Origin: JAUWBF01 sp043815125
GTDB lineage: Bacteria > Verrucomicrobiota > Verrucomicrobiia > Opitutales > Opitutaceae
Assembly (NCBI GenBank): GCA_043815125.1
Contig: JBDRJH010000054.1
Location: 1-15,435, forward strand
Reading direction: 5' to 3'
Length of the DNA: 15,435 bases
The notes under the pieces are model-generated. The model did no database searches, had not been told where the DNA came from, and saw only the letters and a program-made list of their open reading frames with translations. Made by a program: the position numbers and the translations under genes. Below, one piece after another: positions 9,271 to 15,435 of the stretch; positions within the stretch are counted from its first letter, which is position 1; each line of letters opens with the position of its first letter.

Positions 9271-9813
9271 TCAGATCAGGCCGAGCTTCATCTTGCCCTC
9301 TTCGGAGATCATGGACTGGTTCCAGGCCGGCTCCCAGGTGATGCGCACGTCGGCGGCGCTGACGCCGGGCAGGAGCAGGATCTTGGTCTTGGCGTCCTCG
9401 GCGATGGCCGGGCCCATGCCGCAGCCGGGGGCGGTGAGAGTCATGGCGACGTCGACCTTGTAGCCGTTGTCGTCCTTGCTGATGTCCATCGAGTAAACGA
9501 GGCCGAGGTCGACGATGTTCACCGGGATTTCGGGGTCGTAGACTTTTTTGAGCTGGTCCCACACGGCCTCGGGGTCGGGCGCGCCGTCGGCGGTGGTGGT
9601 GGCGTCGATGATCTCGTTGACGACCTCCTCGCCGATCACGTCGGCGTCCTTGCCATCGATCCGGTAAAGACCGCTGTCGGTCTGCACGGTGTAGGTGCCG
9701 CCGAGGACCTGATGGATGAACACGTTGGTGCCGGCGAACAGGGTGTGCTTGTCGCCGGACGGGATCTGGGTGGCGACGACGTCGCGGGAGAGGGAGCGGT
9801 CTTTGGAGGACAT
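9271..9813 (-). CDS. sufT: Putative Fe-S cluster assembly/maturation protein SufT
   Basis: A 180-residue cytoplasmic protein matching the long SufT form, which supports maturation of Fe-S proteins. The N-terminal part (about 1-65) has the SufT-specific text 'VVATQIPSGDKHTLFAGT', 'IHQVLGGTYTV' and 'GLYRIDGKDADVIG'. The C-terminal part (about 80-175) is a MIP18/DUF59 domain with 'VYDPEIPVNIVDLGLVY' (91-107) and 'MTLTAPGCGMG' (124-134), whose Cys131 is the conserved cysteine of the domain. The start is ATG at 9813, with no Shine-Dalgarno. The usual suf neighbours (sufB, sufC, sufD, sufS) are absent from this window. The GH31 gene ends 84 bp upstream on the same strand and a strong terminator follows. 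Whether sufT has its own promoter in the 84-bp gap is not evident. Confidence 0.93.
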   Translation of the reverse strand: MSSKDRSLSRDVVATQIPSGDKHTLFAGTNVFIHQVLGGTYTVQTDSGLYRIDGKDADVIGEEVVNEIIDATTTADGAPDPEAVWDQLKKVYDPEIPVNIVDLGLVYSMDISKDDNGYKVDVAMTLTAPGCGMGPAIAEDAKTKILLLPGVSAADVRITWEPAWNQSMISEEGKMKLGLI

Positions 9814-9852
9814 GATGGGTGGAAGCGGAATGCGGGCGTGTGTTCCCTACAA

Positions 9853-9874
9853 GAGCCGAATTTTCGCGCGGCTC
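9853..9874 (-). terminator. Weak hairpin between GH31 gene and sufT
   Basis: GAGCCG (9853-9858) and CGGCTC (9869-9874) form a 6-bp stem with a 10-base loop, 24 bp after the GH31 stop on the minus strand. Only two T follow the stem, so termination would be partial at best. It may be an attenuating or mRNA-stabilising hairpin. Confidence 0.35.
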
Positions 9875-9897
9875 AAGCCCGGCGGCTACATCGGGGA

Positions 9898-12234
9898 TCA
9901 GCGCAGGGTAGTCGCCCGGGTGAAGCGCACGGACAGCGCCTTGCCGGTCAGGGAGACCCTGCCGGGTTTGAGCGCGAGCGCCGCGCGGCGACCACCGTGG
10001 ACGAGCGAGGCGCGCTTGAACTTGCCGTGAATGACGAGTTGCACGGTGAGCGGCCGGTAGCCGGCGACCAGGTCGTCGACGACCACGACCAACTCGTCAC
10101 GCTCGGCCTTGGCGATGAAGGTCGCGGTGGTGCGCTCGCCCTTTTGGTAACCGAAGCCGAGTCCGTCGTCGAAGGCGTAGGTCGTCGTCGCGACGTCCGC
10201 GGTGTCGGGGTGCAGGAAGCAGTGCAGCTCGATCTGCCCGAGATCGTTTTTCTGCGTGCTGCGTTCGCCGACCTGCATAGGGATGAGCGCGCCCTCGCGG
10301 ACGAAGAGCGGGGTCTCGGCGGTTCTGGCGGCGATCTCGACGGTTTGCCCGCCGTCGAGCCAGCGGCCGTCCTGCGCGGAGAACCAACGGTGCGTGCCGG
10401 GCAGGACCACGGCGCGGGCGGTAGCGCCCTCGTCGATGATTGGGGCCTGCAGGATGTCGCGGCCGACCATGAACTGGTCGGAGATCCGGTCCAAGGGCAG
10501 CTCCGGGGTGTCGGCGTAGTCGTAGAAGAGCGGACGGAGGATGGCCTCGCCGGTTTCCTCCTGCGCGATGAAGGCGTTGTAGAGGTAGGGCAGCAGTTTG
10601 TAGCGCAGGCGGATGTAGCGACCGATGACCTTGAGCGCGGTCGGGCCGAGCGCCCAGGGTTCCTGTTGGCGCGAGTTGAGCATCGAGTGGTTGCGGAAGA
10701 ACGGGAAGAGAAAGCCGGTCTTATACCAGGCGATGGCGAGCTCGGGCGTGGTGTCGTCGCCGAAACCGCAGACGTCGGGCCCGTTGAAAGGGTGTCCGGA
10801 GAGGGCGAGGCCGACGCTGAGCGGGATGCAGCCGCGCAGGTGGTGCCAGTTGGCGACGTTGTCGCCGGTCCAGACGGCGGTGTGGCGCGAGCTGGAGATG
10901 AAGGCGCTGCGGGCGAGCAGGAAGGGACGCTCGTCGGGACGCGCGGCGAGGAAGCCGTCGCGGGAGGCCCTGGCCATGCCGAGCGCGTATTGGTTGTGGT
11001 AATACGCGTGGGGCTGTTTGCCGTTTTGAAAGAGCATGTCGTCGAGCTCGACGGCGCCGACGGACGGGTCGTTCATGTCGAGCCAGGCGCCGCCGTTGCC
11101 GAGCTCGGCGAATTTTTTCACGTAGCCGGCCCACCACGCGCGGGTCTTGGGCAGACTGTAGTCGGGCAGGTAGGTTTGGCCGGGCCAGACGAAGCCGACG
11201 TAGGGCTTGCCGGCGGGGTTGAGGCAGAAGACGCCTTGTTTGAGTCCGTCGTCGCAGGCGATGTAGCCGGGCTCGACCTTCACGCCGGGATCGAGGATGG
11301 GCACGACGCGACGGCCGTTCCTGGCGAGCTTGGCGAGGGACTTGCGAATCTGCTCCTCGCCGCCCCAGAGCCTGGGGTCGAAGGTGAAGACCTTGTAGCG
11401 GTCCATGTAATCGATATCCAACCACAGGCCGTCGGTGGGGATCTGGTTTTTGGTGAACCCGCGGTCGAGGGCGTCGAGGTCCTTGGGGCCGGCGTAGCCC
11501 CAGCGGCACTGGTGGTGGCCGAGCGCCCAGAGCGGGGGCAGGGGAGTGGTGCCGACGAGTTTTTGCAGCTTGCGGGTGAGCTCGGGCAGGGAGGGGCCGA
11601 CGATGAGGTAGACCTCGGCGTCGCCGTCGGGCGCGCCGACATAGAACGAGCGGCGGTTGCGATCATCGGGGTTGTCGGCGGACCAGATGAAGCTCGAGGC
11701 GAGGTCCATGAAGACGGCGCCGGGGTGGTTGACGAGGATGCCGAGGTAATCGTTGCCCTGCTTCACGATGAGCCAGGGGATGGAAACATACATCGGGTTC
11801 GGGTTGGCGGTCTTGATCTCGTGCAGGGAAAAGTCACCCCACAGGTCGGTGTTCCAGAACTTCACGCGCTGGCCCGTCTTCTCGAGTTTGCCGGAGTGCT
11901 CGCCGAGGCCGTAGAAGCGGATGTCCTCGTGGTGGCGGAACTGGAGCATCCACGCGTCGCCGCAGGTGCCGTGGGTGGCGCCGGGCACGCCGGCGAGCAA
12001 CACGCGGCCGGTGGCGGTTTCGGTGACGGCGAGGCCGTTGTCGGGAGTGAGGGTGACGGCGTGGCGGGCCTTGCCGGGGAGCCTGGCGGCGAGTTCGGCC
12101 TGGCTGGGGTTTTTCCAGGGGGTGCGACCGCGCACGGTCAGGCGGTGCACGTCGCCGCCGAGGTGCTTGAGGGTCGTGGAGGCGGGGGCGGCGAAAGTGA
12201 AGTTGGCCGGGTGGCGGATCTTGTTGAAATACAT
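9898..12234 (-). CDS. Glycoside hydrolase family 31 alpha-glycosidase (alpha-glucosidase-like)
   Basis: A 778-residue retaining glycosidase of GH31; members mostly hydrolyse alpha-glucosides or alpha-xylosides. An N-terminal beta domain (about 1-230) includes 'DIRFYGLGEHSGKLEKTGQ'. The catalytic barrel follows with 'LWALGHHQCRWGYAG', 'DGLWLDIDYMDRYKVFTFDP' (268-287), the nucleophile segment 'GGAWLDMNDPS' (probable nucleophile D386) and the acid/base segment 'AVWTGDN' (D458). Then come 'LSGHPFNGPDVCGFG' and 'FFRNHS'; C-terminal beta domains complete the protein. The usual GH31 text is DMNEP, here DMNDP. No signal peptide is visible, so the enzyme is probably cytoplasmic and acts on imported oligosaccharides. 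The ATG at 12234 is chosen; the frame remains open much further upstream but that part is antisense to lacI and sanA. It is divergent from the lacI gene, its likely regulator. Exact substrate cannot be told from sequence alone. Confidence 0.95.
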   Translation of the reverse strand: MYFNKIRHPANFTFAAPASTTLKHLGGDVHRLTVRGRTPWKNPSQAELAARLPGKARHAVTLTPDNGLAVTETATGRVLLAGVPGATHGTCGDAWMLQFRHHEDIRFYGLGEHSGKLEKTGQRVKFWNTDLWGDFSLHEIKTANPNPMYVSIPWLIVKQGNDYLGILVNHPGAVFMDLASSFIWSADNPDDRNRRSFYVGAPDGDAEVYLIVGPSLPELTRKLQKLVGTTPLPPLWALGHHQCRWGYAGPKDLDALDRGFTKNQIPTDGLWLDIDYMDRYKVFTFDPRLWGGEEQIRKSLAKLARNGRRVVPILDPGVKVEPGYIACDDGLKQGVFCLNPAGKPYVGFVWPGQTYLPDYSLPKTRAWWAGYVKKFAELGNGGAWLDMNDPSVGAVELDDMLFQNGKQPHAYYHNQYALGMARASRDGFLAARPDERPFLLARSAFISSSRHTAVWTGDNVANWHHLRGCIPLSVGLALSGHPFNGPDVCGFGDDTTPELAIAWYKTGFLFPFFRNHSMLNSRQQEPWALGPTALKVIGRYIRLRYKLLPYLYNAFIAQEETGEAILRPLFYDYADTPELPLDRISDQFMVGRDILQAPIIDEGATARAVVLPGTHRWFSAQDGRWLDGGQTVEIAARTAETPLFVREGALIPMQVGERSTQKNDLGQIELHCFLHPDTADVATTTYAFDDGLGFGYQKGERTTATFIAKAERDELVVVVDDLVAGYRPLTVQLVIHGKFKRASLVHGGRRAALALKPGRVSLTGKALSVRFTRATTLR

Positions 12235-12267
12235 GGCAGGGTGGGGGCGACGGATGAAAATCGCAGA

Positions 12268-12281
12268 CTGAAGCGTTTCGG
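12268..12281. promoter_or_regulatory. Candidate LacI-family operator with central CG
   Basis: CTGAAGCGTTTCGG is an imperfect palindrome centred on a CG step, with five of seven base pairs matching. The core GAAnCGnTTC has the form common to LacI/GalR-family operators. It lies 34 bp upstream of the GH31 start and 41 bp upstream of the lacI start, a place where one bound dimer could repress both. Confidence 0.5.
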
Positions 12282-12303
12282 AGTGGCCTCCAATGGCCTG
12301 ATT

Positions 12304-12319
12304 GTGCACCCAGTTGCAC
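12304..12319. promoter_or_regulatory. Inverted repeat GTGCA-N6-TGCAC just before lacI start
   Basis: A perfect 5-bp inverted repeat with a 6-base spacer ends two bases before the lacI ATG, where a ribosome binding site would normally lie. It may be an autoregulatory operator or a start-occluding hairpin. No regulator of this specificity can be named. Confidence 0.35.
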
Positions 12320-12321
12320 GC

Positions 12322-13347
12322 ATGGAACCGCGAGTGTTGATTCGGGATGTCGCCGGGCGGGCGGGCGTGAGCCCGGCGACGGTTTCGCGGGCGTTGCGCG
12401 ACGATCCGCGCATCCGCGCCGGGGTGAGGGCGCGCGTCCGGGCGCTCGCCGACGAGATGGGTTACCGGCCCGATCCGCATCTGCGGGCGTTGGCCAAGTA
12501 TCGCGCGCAGGGCCGGGCGGCGGAGTTTCGCGGTGTGCTGGCGTGGGTGACCAACGAGCGGCGGCGCGACGGCTGGCGGCATTACGAGAAGGCCGCGTAT
12601 TTCGACGGGGCGAAGCGGCGTGCGGCCGAGCTCGGCTATGACGTGGAGCATTTTTGGGCGAGTGAGCCCGGGCTGACCCCGGCGCGGCTGCGGCAGATTT
12701 TGCACACGCGGGGCGTGCGCGGCGTGCTCCTGCCGCCGCCGTCGCCGGACCGGCCGCGGGTGGAGTTGCCATGGGAGGGGCTGGCGGTGGTGTCGTTCGG
12801 CTGCTCGCGGGTGGAGCCGCGCCTGCACAGCATCCACAACCACCACTACCGCTCGATGGAGCTGTTGCTGGCGGAGCTGAAGGCGCTCGGTTACCGGCGG
12901 CCCGGGCTCGCGCTGTCGCGCTCGATCAACGCCAGCGTGGACGGCGCGTGGTCGGCGGCGTATTTTAATTTCAACTACGAATCGGCCGGCGCGTTGCCCG
13001 TGCCGTTGATCGCCGACGGTTGGGGCGCCGCGGAGTTGCTGGCCTGGCGGTCGGCGCGGCGGGTCGACGTGGTGCTGAGCGACAGCCACCATGTGCTGGA
13101 CTGGCTGCGGGAGAGCGGGCTGAAGGTGCCGGCGCAGTGCGGGTTTGCCATGACCGGCCGGCACCGGGGGCATCCGGACTGCGCGGGCATCGATGAAAAC
13201 AGTCCGGTGATCGGGGCGTCGGCGGTGGACCTGTTGACGAGCCTGGTCGAGCGCGGCGAGTCGGGCGTGCCGGCGCATCCGCAGAACGTGTTGATCGAGG
13301 GGTTCTGGAGTCCGTTGGGCGCCACGGTGCGCCGGCAGAGGTCTTAA
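12322..13347 (+). CDS. LacI-family transcriptional regulator
   Basis: A 341-residue regulator. The N-terminal helix-turn-helix (residues 6-30) reads 'VLIRDVAGRAGVSPATVSRA', the classic LacI form. The next segment 'GYRPDPHLRALAKYR' replaces the usual hinge helix pattern and is typical, from my recollection, of verrucomicrobial LacI proteins. A periplasmic-binding-protein-like effector domain follows (about 68-335), with 'YFDGAKRRAAELGYDVEHFW', 'ILHTRGVRGVLLPPP', 'SIHNHHYRSMELLLAEL' and 'HPDCAGIDENSPVIGASAVD'. The ATG at 12322 sits five codons before the conserved helix-turn-helix and is preferred, although the frame is open for 3 kb upstream (antisense to the GH31 gene, a shadow). Divergent placement predicts that it controls the GH31 gene, with a sugar as the likely effector. 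Its TAA overlaps the sanA stop by 4 bp. Confidence 0.95.
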   Translation: MEPRVLIRDVAGRAGVSPATVSRALRDDPRIRAGVRARVRALADEMGYRPDPHLRALAKYRAQGRAAEFRGVLAWVTNERRRDGWRHYEKAAYFDGAKRRAAELGYDVEHFWASEPGLTPARLRQILHTRGVRGVLLPPPSPDRPRVELPWEGLAVVSFGCSRVEPRLHSIHNHHYRSMELLLAELKALGYRRPGLALSRSINASVDGAWSAAYFNFNYESAGALPVPLIADGWGAAELLAWRSARRVDVVLSDSHHVLDWLRESGLKVPAQCGFAMTGRHRGHPDCAGIDENSPVIGASAVDLLTSLVERGESGVPAHPQNVLIEGFWSPLGATVRRQRS

Positions 13348-14015
13348 ATTTGAATGGGCTCGAAGGGACCGTCGAAGCGCGGCCCGCGGTGCCAGACGTA
13401 GAGGTCGAGGACGGCCAGCGTGCGGGCGGCGACCTCGCGGATCTCGGTCCGGATGCTGTGGCGCGTGGGCACTTCGCGGGTGCAATAGCCGACCGCGTCG
13501 ATGCCGTAGGCGCGGGCGATCTCGAGCGCGCGGGTGTTGTGATAGCGTTGGGTGACGAGAATGCAGGAACTCAGCCCGAAGACGTCCTTGGCGCGGGCGA
13601 CGGTGTCGAGGGTGCGGAAGCCGGCGTAGTCGCAGGTGACGGCGCCGGCGGGCACGCCCTTGGCGACGAGCGCCGCCTTCATGGCGGAGGGTTCGTCGTA
13701 GTCGCGGCGGTGGTTGTCGCCGCTCACGAGGAGATGCCGGACCTTGCCCGCATGATACAGTCGGGCGGCCGCCTCGATGCGGTAGGCAAAGTGGAGATTC
13801 GCCCGGCCGTCCCGGAGGTAGGGCGCGGCGCCGAAGACGACGCCGACGTCCCGGGCGGGGATGGCGTCGAGCTCGGTGAACAGCTGGCTGGCGTTGCGGG
13901 TGACAATGGCCGTATTGCAGGCCGCCACAAAAAGAACCGCACCGAACATCAGACCCAGGCAAATGCGTTCACGCCGGGTGCGTTTTGCCAAGAGTGAGCG
14001 AAGGCGTTGGAGCAT
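13344..14015 (-). CDS. sanA: SanA-like envelope protein (YdcF/DUF218 superfamily)
   Basis: A 223-residue protein with one N-terminal membrane segment (about 18-33, 'CLGLMFGAVLFVAA'), so probably inner-membrane anchored with a periplasmic domain. The domain closely follows E. coli SanA from memory: 'VGVVFGAAPYLRDGR', 'YRIEAAARLYHAGKVRHLLV', 'SGDNHRRDYDEPSAM', 'DYAGFRTLDTVARAKDVFG', 'VTQRYHNTRALEIA', and near the end 'EVAARTLAVLDLY' and 'GPRFDGPFEPI'. SanA contributes to envelope barrier function, known in enteric bacteria for high-temperature vancomycin resistance; its biochemical activity is not settled. The ATG at 14015 is chosen; a GTG at 14051 would add 12 residues with no match. The E. 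coli protein has a longer C-terminal tail, absent here. The stop overlaps the convergent lacI stop by 4 bp, and ade lies divergently upstream. Confidence 0.92.
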   Translation of the reverse strand: MLQRLRSLLAKRTRRERICLGLMFGAVLFVAACNTAIVTRNASQLFTELDAIPARDVGVVFGAAPYLRDGRANLHFAYRIEAAARLYHAGKVRHLLVSGDNHRRDYDEPSAMKAALVAKGVPAGAVTCDYAGFRTLDTVARAKDVFGLSSCILVTQRYHNTRALEIARAYGIDAVGYCTREVPTRHSIRTEIREVAARTLAVLDLYVWHRGPRFDGPFEPIQI

Positions 14016-14146
14016 GTTTGGGACGTTGTGGAAACCGTGCGGTCGCGGCACCCCAAAAACGGGTGGCCGGGCGAAAAGTTGTTCACAACGGTGATCGGTT
14101 CCCGGCTTGCGGGAGCGAGTCGCATGGCGGATGCTCCCGTCCCGAT
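14016..14146. promoter_or_regulatory. Divergent region sanA / ade with structured ade leader
   Basis: This 131-bp region separates divergent sanA and ade. It holds a GTTGT-TC-ACAAC palindrome (14078-14089) and, just before ade, two mutually exclusive hairpins. These are TCCCG/CGGGA (14100-14104 with 14110-14114) and CGGGAGC/GCTCCCG (14110-14116 with 14133-14139). No clear promoter boxes or Shine-Dalgarno are seen. Confidence 0.5.
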
Positions 14147-15435
14147 ATGACGCGACTCCAAAAGCTCTCGGGACAGATCGTGGACCTGCACAACCGGGAA
14201 ATTTTCCCCGGCACCGTCGAATGGCGCGACGGACGGATCACGGCCATCCGACGCGACAAAACCGTGAAGGGAAAAGCGCTGATCATGCCCGGGCTGGTCG
14301 ACGCGCACATCCACATCGAGAGTTCCCTGCTGGTGCCCTCGGAGTTCGCGCGGTTGGCGGTCCTCCACGGCACGGTTGCAACGGTTTCCGACCCGCACGA
14401 GATCGCCAACGTGTTGGGCGAGGCGGGCGTGAAATACATGCTGGCCGACGCGAAGCGCTCGCCGCTGAAGTTCAACTTCGGCGCGCCATCCTGCGTGCCG
14501 GCGACGACCTTCGAGACGGCCGGCGCGAAGCTCGACTCGCAGGCGGTCGGCCGCCTGCTCAAGCGCAAGGATATCCGCTACCTCGCCGAGGTGATGAACT
14601 TTCCCGGCGTGCTCGGCGGCGATCCCGAGCTGATGGCGATGATCGCGGCCGCCCGCTCGCTGGGAAAACCGGTCGACGGCCACGCGCCGGGTCTGCGCGG
14701 CGCGCAGGCGGCGGCCTACGCGGCGGCCGGCCCGACCACCGATCACGAGTGCTTCACGGAGGCGGAGGCGCGCGACAAGCTGGCCGCGGGCATGAAGATC
14801 CTCATCCGCGAGGGCTCGGCCGCGCGCAACTTCGACGCGCTCAAACCCCTGCTGCTCACCGACGCGGCGCGTTGCATGTTTTGCTGCGACGACCTGCATC
14901 CCGACCTGCTGGTGCAACGTCACCTCGACACGCACGTGCGCCGCGCGCTCAGGGGCGGCGCCGATCGTTTCGACACGTTGCGCTGCGCCTCGGTCAACCC
15001 GGTTGAACACTACGGGCTCGATGTCGGCCTGCTGCGCGAGGGCGACCCGGCGGACTTCATCGTGGTCGACGGCTGGCGGAGCTTCCGCGTGGCGGTGACC
15101 TACATCGGCGGCGCCTGCGTCGCGAAGCATGGACGCGGCCGGTTGAAGCGGTTGGCGACCAAACCGATCAACAAATTCAAAGCCCGTCCGGTCAAACCCG
15201 CCGATTTCGCCGCCCCGCCCGCCGGCGACACCGTCAACGTCATCGAGGCGCTCAACGGCCAGCTCGTGACCAACCACCTGCAACTGCCCGCCGCCAAACT
15301 CGGCGCAAAGGCCGACGTGCTGAAGATCGCGGTGGTCAACCGCTACGCGGCAAACGTTCCCGTCGCGGTCGGCCATGTGAAAAACTTTGGCCTCAAGGCC
15401 GGCGCGATCGCCTCCTCCGTGGCGCACGACTCGCA
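14147..15435 (+). CDS. ade: Adenine deaminase, N-terminal 429 residues (3' end outside window)
   Basis: Converts adenine to hypoxanthine and ammonia in purine salvage; a metal-dependent enzyme of the amidohydrolase superfamily. Recognised by 'IMPGLVDAHIHIESSLLVPS' with metal ligands H54 and H56, 'ATVSDPHEIANVLGEAG' (D82, H84), 'FNFGAPSCVPATTFETAG', 'YLAEVMNFPGV' (E148), 'VDGHAPGLRG' (H179), 'TTDHEC' (H200), 'ILIREGSAARNF', 'FCCDDLHPDLL' (D248) and 'ASVNPVEHYGLDVGLLREGD'. The C-terminal domain has begun, and the window cuts the frame within the family text 'GAIASSVAHDS'. Family length is about 540-590, so roughly 110-160 residues are missing. The ATG at 14147 is chosen; it lacks a Shine-Dalgarno and is preceded by a hairpin-forming leader. 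All expected metal ligands in the visible part are present, so the enzyme is probably active. Confidence 0.96.
   Translation, partial: MTRLQKLSGQIVDLHNREIFPGTVEWRDGRITAIRRDKTVKGKALIMPGLVDAHIHIESSLLVPSEFARLAVLHGTVATVSDPHEIANVLGEAGVKYMLADAKRSPLKFNFGAPSCVPATTFETAGAKLDSQAVGRLLKRKDIRYLAEVMNFPGVLGGDPELMAMIAAARSLGKPVDGHAPGLRGAQAAAYAAAGPTTDHECFTEAEARDKLAAGMKILIREGSAARNFDALKPLLLTDAARCMFCCDDLHPDLLVQRHLDTHVRRALRGGADRFDTLRCASVNPVEHYGLDVGLLREGDPADFIVVDGWRSFRVAVTYIGGACVAKHGRGRLKRLATKPINKFKARPVKPADFAAPPAGDTVNVIEALNGQLVTNHLQLPAAKLGAKADVLKIAVVNRYAANVPVAVGHVKNFGLKAGAIASSVAHDS

Larger units (their letters stand above)
12235..12321. promoter_or_regulatory. Divergent control region between GH31 gene and lacI
   Basis: An 87-bp region between divergent starts that must hold both promoters. 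No convincing -35/-10 pair was found on either strand and neither start has a Shine-Dalgarno. It contains two operator-like inverted repeats (listed separately) and a direct repeat TGGCCT at 12284-12289 and 12294-12299. Confidence 0.6.

Noticed and set aside
9250..12321. Open plus-strand frame of more than 3 kb running into lacI
   Set aside because: It is codon-on-codon antisense to sufT/GH31 sequence; in high-GC genes that avoid TTA, CTA and TCA codons the reversed frame rarely has stops. The translation is a Gly/Val/Ala/Asp/Glu-rich repeat-like text without domains.
12235..13962. Minus-strand extension of the GH31 frame upstream of its ATG
   Set aside because: It is antisense to lacI and overlaps sanA; the Arg/Pro/His-rich translation has no domain, while both plus-strand lacI and minus-strand sanA show clear families.
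14016..14146. Purine riboswitch before adenine deaminase
   Set aside because: I looked for the conserved three-way-junction segments of the purine aptamer and did not see them; the leader is short and G/C-rich.

Overview
The window is high-GC bacterial chromosome (visibly well above 60% G+C), densely coded, with 11 genes that I accept as real: a 5'-truncated recN at the left edge, nine complete genes, and a 3'-truncated adenine deaminase gene at the right edge (plus one small unrecognised gene among the complete ones). No intergenic gap exceeds about 135 bp, so there is no gene-free stretch above 300 bp. I see no tRNA, rRNA, CRISPR array, insertion sequence or phage gene. The best taxonomic guess is Verrucomicrobiota, probably Opitutales/Opitutaceae. 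That is an inference from the PEP-CTERM protein, the LacI subtype with a 'YRPDPHLRALAKYR' segment after its helix-turn-helix, the GC content, and start sites almost without Shine-Dalgarno sequences.

Layout, left to right. (1) The recN C-terminus (+) converges on a minus-strand pair, ferrochelatase hemH (3454-4545) followed by a four-PAS hybrid histidine kinase (760-3411). The two share a reading frame across a single TGA. (2) A 104-residue protein of unknown function (4625-4939, -) lies upstream of hemH and diverges from gpmI (5074-6669, +), the cofactor-independent phosphoglycerate mutase. (3) gpmI is followed by a 7-bp perfect hairpin and a DUF2293-type gene (6720-7460, +), whose stop overlaps the stop of a convergent PEP-CTERM protein gene (7457-8098, -). 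(4) A GAF-LytTR one-component regulator (8196-9119, -) lies upstream of the PEP-CTERM gene on the same strand. (5) A strong intrinsic terminator (9206-9248) closes sufT (9271-9813, -), an Fe-S maturation factor. (6) A cytoplasmic GH31 alpha-glycosidase (9898-12234, -) is divergent from a LacI-family repressor (12322-13347, +). An 87-bp control region with two operator-like inverted repeats separates them. (7) lacI converges, again with a 4-bp stop overlap, on sanA (13344-14015, -). sanA is divergent from adenine deaminase ade (14147-end, +), which has a leader able to form mutually exclusive hairpins.

Functionally this is mostly housekeeping and small regulatory modules: DNA repair (RecN), heme synthesis (HemH), glycolysis (GpmI), Fe-S assembly (SufT), purine salvage (Ade), envelope integrity (SanA), and an apparently self-contained sugar-use module (LacI/GH31). 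I do not see a clear new multi-gene system. The most interesting items are small-scale: a nine-cytosine tract in the kinase gene, the hemH-kinase in-frame junction, a cysteine cluster in the ferrochelatase, the candidate LacI operator, and the ade leader.
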